DNA from: CAYMJM01 sp964391325
GTDB lineage: Bacteria; Patescibacteriota; Dojkabacteria; B142; JAFGMG01
Direction: 5' to 3'
Length of the DNA stretch: 42,635 bases
Assembly (NCBI GenBank): GCA_964391325.1
Contig: CAYMJM010000007.1
Span: 1-42,635 of the forward strand
The notes under the pieces were generated by a model. The model was not told where the DNA came from, searched no databases, and was given only the letters and a program-made list of their open reading frames with translations. Below, one piece after another: positions 23,630 to 31,087 of the stretch; the first letter of the stretch is position 1, and the number at the start of each line of letters is the position of its first letter. Made by a program: the position numbers and the translations under genes.

Positions 23630-25570
23630 ATACACTTTATGATACTCATCCTGATACAATTGCTCAGCAGACTGACTTAAAAATTTAAGTACCTCCGCAT
23701 TAGTATCTAACTTACTGAAATGATCAACCTTATAGGTAAAGATATAGTTCTGCCAGTTGTGTTCGCTGCTGGCTAATTCGAGCAATCTTGCGGAAATACC
23801 TAGACAGATTTCTGTATCTTTGTACCACGGATCAGATAAATCTTCCATAGTCTGAAGCTGCGCCAAAGTTTCCGCTCTAGGGGTGCTTATAAAATCTATC
23901 AGAATTTTCCTGTCATGTAATGTCATATAATTGCCGCGCAAGGACTCACCTTTTCCTAAAGAATGGATTGTAAGCTGTGTTTGTGGATCTGAGATAAGAA
24001 CACATTGAGGCTTTTGTTCCTGCCAATAATTTACTAGACTTTCGTCTTTATCAACAATTGCTGTGGTGCTTCCATTCTCCTGAGAAAGGAATGAGCTAAG
24101 TTCTCGAAATAGCAAGTTGTAATTTACAGCATAGGATATGACCAAGCACCCTGCTATAAGAAAGTATAACCAAACTGTCTTGGGTTTCAGTTCCTTTAAA
24201 TAAGAAATTAATATCAGGCTAGAAAATAATCCAAATCCTAATAAAAATTTTCCTGCAAAAACTGGCCCAAGGAAGTAGGCGGAAAGATTAGCTACGATAC
24301 CGATATAACCGATTGTTTCTGGGGTAGTTCGTCTCTGCTTGAATGCTACTCTAAGAAGTACTGGAATAAAGATTATCCATGTATATCCGAGTAAATCAAA
24401 GATAGCTGTAATTTTCCCTTTAAAGTCCGGATTTGACAGCGCTCCTACCCACTGGACAGTTTCTCGCTGGAAGATGCGTTCTATGCTGAAGCCTGTTGCG
24501 CTCGCTAGAATGAGAAGTAGGAGAACAAAGAAAGCCTCTCTTACAAATAAATTATTTTCTTTTTTTTCTCCAATCTTCAAAGTTTTCTCTATATACAGAT
24601 ATTTTGTTATTAATAGGATCGAAAGAAAGATTCCAATATAAAAGTGTGTTAGCGTCAAAATAATTATAGAAGCAAGAAGTTTGCCGATGTTTAGCTTCGT
24701 AGTGTTTAGTATCAATAAAAATAATAAGAAACAAAATGTTTGTGGTATGAAAAAATGCGCGCTGTAAGCTAGATTTTCAAATACAAATAAAGCAAGCGTA
24801 ACACCAAGCGCAGACCAGCCGGCTGTAAAATACTTTCTGAATAATTGATATGAGGCTAATGTGAAAATAAGAGTAAGAAAGATATCCAGGAAATAACCAA
24901 CTAAACTGTAGTTAAACTGAAATGCATTTGCTGCCATGTAAAGGAAAGTGTGATACATGACAATAGGATAAGCTTGATCTGTAAATGTTGAGGAGTAACT
25001 GTCAGGCATAAACCCTACTGTATCTTGTACTTCCATCCCATTAAGTACAGTTTTATGTACTAGTACATCAGTAGAAATAATTGATCCAAAATCTCTTGTA
25101 ATAAGAGTTACCAGTAAGAAGATTAAGAAAGGGGTTATGCTGAAAGCAATCTCTTTTGAGGACTTAATAAAGCTAGTAAATTTCGCTTTGTAAATCATTT
25201 TTCCTACTAGGATATTCCATAGTAGAATAATAAGGATACCCGCTAAGGGATAGAGCTGATCTAAACTTATATTGAAATTTTTTAATAGAACCCCAGCTAT
25301 ATAAATAGCAGGGTATATTAAAAACGCGTATGCAGCTCTTATATCAAATATATTTCCCCCTAATAGATTTTTAGATATTAAGCTAGGTAATGTAAAAGCA
25401 ATTAGAAGGAAATAGATTAGAAATGGTACAGAATTTGAGGAAAACTCTGTACCAGCAATAACCGCGCTAAAAGTAAACCCAGTTAGTGGCAAAAGAGTCC
25501 ATAAAAATAGATAGTATCTATATATCCAGTCAATGTATTTGGTTTTAGCTATTTTTCTTACAATCTGCAT
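23618..25570 (-). CDS. Large polytopic membrane protein, probable GT-C glycosyltransferase
   Basis: A 650-aa protein with about 12-13 membrane spans followed by a soluble C-terminal part (about 500-650). The first large loop has RDFGSIISTDVLVHKTVL and then DQAYPIVMYHTFLYM, an acidic and histidine-bearing arrangement like that of GT-C enzymes that use lipid-linked sugars. I do not recognise an exact family. It follows the 222-aa membrane-anchored protein (26-bp overlap) and GtrA in one operon, an arrangement like gtrA/gtrC, which supports a sugar transferase acting outside the membrane. An alternative is a glycan polymerase or flippase. Confidence 0.55.
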   Translation of the reverse strand: MQIVRKIAKTKYIDWIYRYYLFLWTLLPLTGFTFSAVIAGTEFSSNSVPFLIYFLLIAFTLPSLISKNLLGGNIFDIRAAYAFLIYPAIYIAGVLLKNFNISLDQLYPLAGILIILLWNILVGKMIYKAKFTSFIKSSKEIAFSITPFLIFLLVTLITRDFGSIISTDVLVHKTVLNGMEVQDTVGFMPDSYSSTFTDQAYPIVMYHTFLYMAANAFQFNYSLVGYFLDIFLTLIFTLASYQLFRKYFTAGWSALGVTLALFVFENLAYSAHFFIPQTFCFLLFLLILNTTKLNIGKLLASIIILTLTHFYIGIFLSILLITKYLYIEKTLKIGEKKENNLFVREAFFVLLLLILASATGFSIERIFQRETVQWVGALSNPDFKGKITAIFDLLGYTWIIFIPVLLRVAFKQRRTTPETIGYIGIVANLSAYFLGPVFAGKFLLGFGLFSSLILISYLKELKPKTVWLYFLIAGCLVISYAVNYNLLFRELSSFLSQENGSTTAIVDKDESLVNYWQEQKPQCVLISDPQTQLTIHSLGKGESLRGNYMTLHDRKILIDFISTPRAETLAQLQTMEDLSDPWYKDTEICLGISARLLELASSEHNWQNYIFTYKVDHFSKLDTNAEVLKFLSQSAEQLYQDEYHKVYLLQ

Positions 25571-26213
25571 GTATATTTAGGTTAAACTCATAAAGGCCCA
25601 ATTGCTTCTCCCTGCCATCTATTGACTTATAGATAGTTAACACATTATCTGCTTGCTGAAATCTATAGTGTATCTCTTTATCGGAACTAAAAGTAAGGAT
25701 GCATCTACCTGCATGTAACTTATTTTGGGAATCATTGTATTGATATTCACCTCCTCCTAACACAAATTGTACATATGAGGAGTCGATCCGAGTCATAGTA
25801 AACGGGTCTTTTAAAGAAACTTTACGTGTTAAGTAGAGTACGTCTTCGCCTGATTTGCGTAGTTGGCTGGTAATACTGGTTGTGGAATGCTCAACTGATT
25901 CTGTTACTTCAGTAACACTGCCATTGATAAAGTCTTTCTTATAACTTGCTGTTGGGCTATCTAGTTCATTAATGAGAGTGATAATATCCCCTGTAGCTGT
26001 AGTAAAATAGTCGTGCAATCTGTAGACTTCGAGGTAATAATGATCCTCTAGTTTAATAGTTAACCTTTCTGAAGCATAAGAAATAGCAACTGTCTCTCTG
26101 TAGTTTGTTTTATACAACTGATGAAGAGTGTGGCTTGTGATTATTAGTAAGATTAGGCTTACAAAGTATGCATTCTTTATAATTTTTTTCAAAAATTTAG
26201 AGAAGTTTTTCAT
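25545..26213 (-). CDS. Membrane-anchored extracytoplasmic protein of unknown function
   Basis: This 222-aa protein has a basic N-terminus, one membrane span (about 14-30) and a beta-rich external domain with no recognised family. Cysteines near 169 and 218 (GRCILTF, HADCKKN) could pair. It overlaps GtrA upstream by 4 bp (ATGA) and the large membrane protein downstream by 26 bp, so all three are likely made together and may form one glycan-modifying unit. Confidence 0.65.
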   Translation of the reverse strand: MKNFSKFLKKIIKNAYFVSLILLIITSHTLHQLYKTNYRETVAISYASERLTIKLEDHYYLEVYRLHDYFTTATGDIITLINELDSPTASYKKDFINGSVTEVTESVEHSTTSITSQLRKSGEDVLYLTRKVSLKDPFTMTRIDSSYVQFVLGGGEYQYNDSQNKLHAGRCILTFSSDKEIHYRFQQADNVLTIYKSIDGREKQLGLYEFNLNIHADCKKNS

Positions 26214-26629
26214 GCTTTGTTCTTATCTTTGTATACTAGCTTATTTAATACGACATATGTGAATAACGGGAGTGAGAGAAGTTGGACAAATTTAGCTAGT
26301 TGTACAAAATGTAGTATATTCACAAGGATAATCAGGGTAAGATTACTTACAAGAAAAATTAGACAGTTCGCAAAGGTGTACCTACCAATCTCTTGGGTTA
26401 TTTGATTTTTAGATTTGAAAGTAAATAGTCGGTGAGCTGCGTAATTAAAAGAAAGCATTACTGGTAGCTTCAGGTTTTCTGCCACCAAATAGTTGTTAGT
26501 TATGTAGAAAATAATGATAAAACTGGAATAATCTACAAGCGCAGTTAGCACTCCTACGAAAGCGTACCGGCTAACTTCCAAGTATTTATGTTTGTGCTGT
26601 AGCATATGCCCCTTTGGCTCAATTATCAT
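26210..26629 (-). CDS. GtrA family membrane protein
   Basis: A 139-aa protein with four membrane spans and the GtrA signatures: RYAFVGVLTALVDYSSF at the first span, LSFNYAAHRLFTFKSK after the second, and YVVLNKLVYKDK at the end. GtrA proteins are thought to flip polyprenyl-phosphate sugars across the membrane for O-antigen or teichoic acid glycosylation. It is the first gene of a three-gene minus-strand operon with overlapping ends. Confidence 0.9.
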   Translation of the reverse strand: MIIEPKGHMLQHKHKYLEVSRYAFVGVLTALVDYSSFIIIFYITNNYLVAENLKLPVMLSFNYAAHRLFTFKSKNQITQEIGRYTFANCLIFLVSNLTLIILVNILHFVQLAKFVQLLSLPLFTYVVLNKLVYKDKNKA

Positions 26630-26831
26630 TTTTGTACAAATTGTCTAATATTTATGTTCTTGATTTGAGAGATTAGACTTTCAGTATATACAAGATAAAG
26701 TGATAGTATAATTTTATCATAGACTATAGGATATTTTGCAAGTATCCGAGCTCAATCTTAAAAATAAAGAGAGGCGATTAGCTATAGTTGAAGATGATAA
26801 CTGAAAAGGTTAGGTTAGGTTATCTCCAGAG

Positions 26832-26918
26832 CGGAGGGGAAGGGGTTCGAACCCTTGTGGCAGTTTCCCGCCGCGTCGCTTTCCAGGCGAGCCCTTTAGA
26901 CCACTCAGGCACCCCTCC
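26832..26918 (-). tRNA. tRNA-Ser (anticodon GGA)
   Basis: An 87-nt type II tRNA: acceptor GGAGGGG/CCCCTCC, D arm TGCCTGAGTGG, anticodon loop CTGGAAA (GGA), a long variable arm rich in GC, and T arm AAGGGTTCGAACCCCTT. CCA is not encoded, so it must be added. The 8-9 nt on either side extend the acceptor stem: 26824-26839 and 26912-26927 are perfect 16-bp complements, which would pair the leader with the trailer in the precursor. Confidence 0.93.
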
Positions 26919-27017
26919 GCTCTGGAGGTAGCTTTGATTTACAATAACTGGTAATTATACCACGCTGATCATTCCAAGAGGAAATAGAAGAAAACTACAT
27001 TATTTTGGTCGGGTATA

Positions 27018-27054
27018 ACCCTCTAACTGCAAAGTTACGAGGATTAAAGAGGGT
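27018..27054. repeat. Hairpin with GCAA tetraloop upstream of the LigD-type gene
   Basis: ACCCTCT (27018-27024) pairs with AGAGGGT (27048-27054). Inside, AACT/AGTT encloses the loop GCAA (27029-27032), leaving an 11-nt bulge on the 3' side. It could be an RNA element or a protein-binding site. A TATAAT at 27081-27086 lies downstream, so it may not be transcribed with ligD. Confidence 0.4.
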
Positions 27055-27106
27055 GACGGAATGCTACTAATTTGTAATAATATAATTGAAAGTTAGTCTT
27101 GATGAA

Positions 27107-28003
27107 ATGCGTAAAAAAGACCAGGAAGTTGAGTTAAGTAATCTTGATAAAGTTATGTATCCAGAGGATGGATACACGAAGCAGGATATCATTGATTACT
27201 ATCGAAGAATATCAGCCTGGATACTACCACATTTCTACAATAGGCCTCTTACTATGCATCGTTTTCCGGATGGAATTACTGGAGAAAGTTTTTATCAAAA
27301 GAATATTTCCAGTTATTTTCCTGATTGGATTCAAACAGTGTCAATTGATAAGGAAAGTGGGGGAGAGAATGAACAAATACTATGTAATTCATTCGCTGCT
27401 CTCTTGTATATTGTGAATCAAGGGTCAATAACAAACCATGTTTGGTTAAGTCAGTACCCGACACTCAAAAAACCAGACAAAGTGATCTTCGATTTAGATC
27501 CTTATGATAGTACACGAAAATCGTTCGAAATAGCAGTTATCGCTGCCCAGTTACTAAGGGACTGTATGGTGGAGTTGGGGTTAAATCCGCGAGTTATGAC
27601 AACTGGTTCCAAAGGACTACATGTTGTGAGTTTTATCAAGCCTGAGCTTGGATTTGATCTTGTACGCGAAGGAGCCAAGAAAATTGCTATGCGAGTGGTA
27701 CAAATAAAACCAGATCTGTTTACGCTCGAGATCAGAAAAAAAGATAGGCAAGGTAGGCTTTTGATAGATTACTTACGCAATGCGTACGCTCAAACATCTG
27801 TTGTCCCTTACTCACTAAGAGCTCTTTCTGGTGCTCCAGTTGCTACACCACTTAGATGGGATGAGCTCAATAAGGGTTTGTCAGCAGGAAAGTATAATAT
27901 AAAAAATATTTCCCATAGACTCAGTCAAATGGAAGACCCTTGGAAAGATTGTTTTAAAAATAAAAAAGATTTCTCTAAAGTGATAAAGAAGCTCAAAGAC
28001 TAA
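27107..28003 (+). CDS. ligD: Stand-alone LigD polymerase (primpol) domain
   Basis: The protein corresponds to the polymerase domain of bacterial LigD, an archaeo-eukaryotic primase-fold enzyme that fills ends with ribonucleotides in non-homologous end joining. Motifs: LSNLDKVMYPEDGYTKQDII at the start, the metal-binding VIFDLDPYD, TTGSKGLHVVSFIKP (His of the active site) and RLLIDYLRNAYAQTSVVPYS with a late Asp. No ligase or phosphoesterase domain is attached and no Ku gene is near. I start at the ATG at 27107 (298 aa); the frame also allows a TTG at 27086, which overlaps a TATAAT. It converges with the uracil-DNA glycosylase gene. Confidence 0.9.
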   Translation: MRKKDQEVELSNLDKVMYPEDGYTKQDIIDYYRRISAWILPHFYNRPLTMHRFPDGITGESFYQKNISSYFPDWIQTVSIDKESGGENEQILCNSFAALLYIVNQGSITNHVWLSQYPTLKKPDKVIFDLDPYDSTRKSFEIAVIAAQLLRDCMVELGLNPRVMTTGSKGLHVVSFIKPELGFDLVREGAKKIAMRVVQIKPDLFTLEIRKKDRQGRLLIDYLRNAYAQTSVVPYSLRALSGAPVATPLRWDELNKGLSAGKYNIKNISHRLSQMEDPWKDCFKNKKDFSKVIKKLKD

Positions 28004-28013
28004 AATGATACGG

Positions 28014-28619
28014 CTATCTTGCTAGTACTTGAAAGTCTTTAAAAAGAAGTTGTTTTTGTGCATTCTGATATAAAGCATACGCAGGATGAAAAAATGGAAT
28101 AATTTCTATGGGGCCGTAGGGACTAACAGTTTTGAAGGCTTGTCCATGTATCGAACTGATAGGTCTAATTTTATCTCCAAGTCCATAATAACTCATAATA
28201 AATTGCATAGGTATACGTCCCAATGTACAAAGCTTCCTTGGCTGTATTATATTAATAAGCTTTATAAGAAACGGTGAGTATAATTGGATCTCTATAGAGT
28301 TTGGATCCCTGTTCCCTGGGGGCCTATCATGTATCAAACTTGTAATATAAACGTCGTCTCTAGACAGATTTACGCTTCCTAGTAGTTCGTTCAAAACTCT
28401 TCCGGCATTACCTACGAAAGGTTCACCAGTTTTGGCTTCTCTTTGGCCTGGTGCCTCTCCTATAAATATAATCTCCGCGTCTAGAGGCCCTTTCCCGATA
28501 ACTGGTCTATATTTATGCTCTTGTCTATACTGATACAAAGGAGAAATAGTGAGTCGTTTAACTTCGTCATAAATATTAGCAATTTCCTTTTGTTTATTTT
28601 TTCCCCGCATTGAGTACAT
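28014..28619 (-). CDS. Uracil-DNA glycosylase, family 4-like, without iron-sulfur cysteines
   Basis: A 201-aa base-excision repair enzyme. Motif 1 is EIIFIGEAPGQREAKTGEPF (49-68), then FVGNAGRVLNELL and YITSLIHDRPPGNRDP, with the late HPAYAL loop (178-183). These are family 4 features. However, the four cysteines that bind the 4Fe-4S cluster are gone: no CxxC precedes residue 40, KCRPP is HDRPP, and the Cys after EI is Tyr (EIQLYSP). The only Cys is 131, inside the core. It should remove uracil from DNA without a cluster. The gene is preceded by a membrane-anchored protein gene with a 3-bp gap and converges with ligD. Confidence 0.85.
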   Translation of the reverse strand: MYSMRGKNKQKEIANIYDEVKRLTISPLYQYRQEHKYRPVIGKGPLDAEIIFIGEAPGQREAKTGEPFVGNAGRVLNELLGSVNLSRDDVYITSLIHDRPPGNRDPNSIEIQLYSPFLIKLINIIQPRKLCTLGRIPMQFIMSYYGLGDKIRPISSIHGQAFKTVSPYGPIEIIPFFHPAYALYQNAQKQLLFKDFQVLAR

Positions 28620-28622
28620 ATT

Positions 28623-29168
28623 CTAGGTTGCAGTTGCTCCTTCAATACTAAGTGGTATAGTTTCAAATTGGATATCCTGTGGTGGTTCCAATATATCTGG
28701 GTCTACAATCCAGTCATTACAGATAAAATTTACATTCTCATCGAGAAGCTGCGTAGATTCGCTATTAAATGTAGAGAAATCTTCTACTTCTAATGCTACA
28801 CCTATATCCCCGCTTGAAGACCATGTGTAAAGCATATTATTGGGGTTGGTATATAATGTGTAACTAGTAGATGTTGCAGAACTGGCTTGAGTTTGGAAAA
28901 AGCTCTCGTCATGTATGTAGATTACTCCATTGTATTCGTTCTCTTCTGCAGTCCAGGAGCATCTGACATTATTTTTAGTTAAAATGATATTTCTTAAACT
29001 ACTTCGATCGGTTACTTCATCAGGGCTACTGTCACTGCCTTCTATGGTTGTATTAGAAGTTTCGTTTATAATATCTTCAGTTTTGTAAAATAGGAAGTAC
29101 CCAATAATGGCAAGTACACCTACTACTAGTATTGTTAATAATATATATATTGTCGTTATATCTTTCAT
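28623..29168 (-). CDS. Single-span membrane protein with external domain
   Basis: A 181-aa protein of unknown function. It has one membrane span (about 6-28), a Ser/Thr/Asp-rich linker (ETSNTTIEGSDSSPDEVTDR) and a small external domain. Three cysteines (about 71, 149 and others near CSWTAEENEY and FICNDW) may form a disulfide. CSWTAEENEYNGVIYI followed by an ending FICNDW resembles small secreted beta domains that are common in these genomes. It ends 3 bp before the glycosylase start and is probably co-transcribed with it. Confidence 0.6.
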   Translation of the reverse strand: MKDITTIYILLTILVVGVLAIIGYFLFYKTEDIINETSNTTIEGSDSSPDEVTDRSSLRNIILTKNNVRCSWTAEENEYNGVIYIHDESFFQTQASSATSTSYTLYTNPNNMLYTWSSSGDIGVALEVEDFSTFNSESTQLLDENVNFICNDWIVDPDILEPPQDIQFETIPLSIEGATAT

Positions 29169-29191
29169 TATAGTAATTTAGTGAAACTGCT

Positions 29192-29821
29192 TTAACTCAA
29201 AAGATTTATTACTTCCTCATCAGAGATTTGTGAGAAGTTCTCGTACCAAGCTCCTACGGCATGGAATTCTTCTGGTATGTAAAGACATATAAATTCATCC
29301 ACAATAGCACTTATTTCTTTGGCTGCATCTGCTGCACATACAGGAAATGCAGCTACGATTTTCTGTGGTTTTAACTTTTTCAGAAATTGAATAGCCGCAA
29401 TAGATGTCATGCCAGTTGCCACGCCATCGTCAACAAGTATCACTATTTTCCCTTTTACATCAGGATAGTCAGAGTTACCACGGTACTTATTCATTCTCCT
29501 TTGAAGCTCTTTCTTTTCCTGTTTTATAATATAACGTATCATCTCTTCAGTAAGCTCAAGCATTTTCACTGATTCTGAATCTATTATAATTTCATTATCA
29601 GGCGATATAGCACCGAAGCCAAACTCAGGAGCTAGATCGGTCCTGAGCTTTCGTGTAACCACTATATCCAAGGGAGCTCCTAATGCTTGTGCTACCTGGA
29701 ATCCCACTGGAACACCTCCTCGTGGCAGAGCAATTACTATAAGATTTTGATTCCTGCTATATCTCTTCTTTAATTTTTCAGCCAGTTGAATTCCTGCGTC
29801 AGTATGGTCGTGAAATTTCAT
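29192..29821 (-). CDS. Phosphoribosyltransferase-family protein
   Basis: A 209-aa type I PRTase-fold protein. IALPRGGVPVGFQVAQALGA forms the N-terminal PPi loop region, DIVVTRKLRTD follows, and the PRPP-binding motif is IVILVDDGVATGMT (two adjacent Asp, about 130-143). The C-terminal part ends with FHAVGAWYENFSQISDEEV, typical of the Rv0571c-like group. These proteins are often annotated as phosphoribosyltransferases without a known base substrate. The next gene downstream (28623-29168) starts 23 bp after its stop. Confidence 0.85.
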   Translation of the reverse strand: MKFHDHTDAGIQLAEKLKKRYSRNQNLIVIALPRGGVPVGFQVAQALGAPLDIVVTRKLRTDLAPEFGFGAISPDNEIIIDSESVKMLELTEEMIRYIIKQEKKELQRRMNKYRGNSDYPDVKGKIVILVDDGVATGMTSIAAIQFLKKLKPQKIVAAFPVCAADAAKEISAIVDEFICLYIPEEFHAVGAWYENFSQISDEEVINLLS

Positions 29822-30314
29822 ATTCTAATTGGATGTATTTATTATCTATTATACTTTAATTTTACTAGAGTTAATTTAAATTTATGTAAGAAAGTTGGGC
29901 TTTTATACTTTTCTTCCTTTCTTTTTAATTAATGTGAATGACGGATTAGCGAGAAGTGTCACCTTGAGCTTGCCTGCCCGCCGGCTGGCGCGGTCGAAAG
30001 GTAGGCACTTCGAGCTTCTTTTTTTGTGTCTAGTTCTCGACTCTGCTCGAACTGACACGCTATATATATCTTCTTCTTAATCCGTAATTTAAGTTAATTG
30101 GTTTTTAACCCTCTGCGGTATGATTGAAAAGGATTATTTAGTTTTAAATGTCAGATACCGAGATAGAAAGCAATATAGTGACTGAGTTACTATGGGAGGA
30201 TAAGATCCTTTTTAAATAGACGTATGTAGAAATTAGTGAAGAATAACACAATACATACATACACCAAAGCTATAAGTATCATTTATGATCTGGAGGTGGT
30301 GAGACAATATAGGC
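29822..30314. other. 493-bp intergenic region with a repeat
   Basis: It holds MITE-like copy 2 (29927-30099). The remainder shows no convincing gene; a 23-codon frame at 30148-30219 is too short to support. ATACATACATAC near 30255 is a short simple repeat. Confidence 0.6.
29927..30099. repeat. MITE-like palindromic repeat, copy 2
   Basis: 173 bp with terminal inverted repeats: 29927-29948 and 30078-30099 match at 18 of 22 positions. It shares 24 identical bases (29949-29972) with copy 1 and carries the insert-like CCTGCCCGCCGGCTGGCGCG between GAGCTTG and GTCGAAAGG. Confidence 0.7.
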
Positions 30315-30983
30315 TTACCCTTCCAGTTTATACCCAAAGCCTCTAACTGTATTGATAAGTTTTCTATCGAATCCTTTGTCTATCTTTTTCCTAAGGTATC
30401 CGATGTATACATCAACTACTCGTGGCTCTATATATTCTTTTGTGTACCAGACTCTATCTAAGATCATATTCCTGTTAACAACTCTGTTGGGATTACTCAT
30501 TAAGTATTTTAACAAGTCATATTCTTTTCTTGAGAGCCGGATTGTCTTGTTACGTCTTTTCACCTCTTTTTTATCGTCATCCAGTATTAAATCTCTGATT
30601 TTTATTTTCTCACTTTGGTTGAGCTGTTCCAATCGAGTTTTTATCCGAATAATTAACTCGCGAATATCAAAGGGCTTGGCAATATAATCTCCAGCACCAG
30701 CTTCAAAACTGCTAATTACATCCTGGGGAGAATTTCTGGAAGATAAGACAATTATGGGAATATTAGAATTGATAGAATTAATCTCATTACAAATAGCAGA
30801 GCCTTCAACTTGAGTAAAGTCCCAATCAAAGATAATCAAGTCTGGCAAAATCTCAGGTATAATCTTTAGGCTGTCAATTCCAGAGTTAGAAAGATGTATT
30901 TTGTAGCCTTCTCTTGTTAATTTTCTCCTGATAAAGGAAGCTAAAGGTTTGTCGTATTCTATGAGGAGCAAAGATTTTGTCAT
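30315..30983 (-). CDS. OmpR/PhoB-family response regulator
   Basis: A receiver domain (about 1-118) with EYD near the start as the acidic pocket, the phosphorylated Asp in IIFDWDF, Ser in IVLSSRN and Lys in YIAKPFD, followed by a winged-helix DNA-binding domain. The latter has RLSRKEYDLLKYLMSNPN, VVNRNMILDRVW, VDVYIGYLRKKID and INTVRGFGYKLEG, the OmpR hallmark. I use the ATG at 30983 because MTKSLLLIEYDKP begins the receiver; the frame extends to 31031 and would add 16 hydrophobic residues. No histidine kinase gene is in the window, so it is an orphan here. It lies downstream of, and in the same direction as, the LCP gene. Confidence 0.93.
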   Translation of the reverse strand: MTKSLLLIEYDKPLASFIRRKLTREGYKIHLSNSGIDSLKIIPEILPDLIIFDWDFTQVEGSAICNEINSINSNIPIIVLSSRNSPQDVISSFEAGAGDYIAKPFDIRELIIRIKTRLEQLNQSEKIKIRDLILDDDKKEVKRRNKTIRLSRKEYDLLKYLMSNPNRVVNRNMILDRVWYTKEYIEPRVVDVYIGYLRKKIDKGFDRKLINTVRGFGYKLEG

Positions 30984-31087
30984 ATGCACAGCTACTAACA
31001 GATAAGTATACAATATAAACGTTGTATTCAATCTGTCTTCACAAAAATTAGGTAGGAAACAGCTATACTAATGGATTTTTGAAAATT

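Noticed and set aside
30148..30219. A 23-codon open frame in the gap after MITE copy 2
   Set aside because: Too short, no ribosome binding site and no recognisable family; chance is likely.
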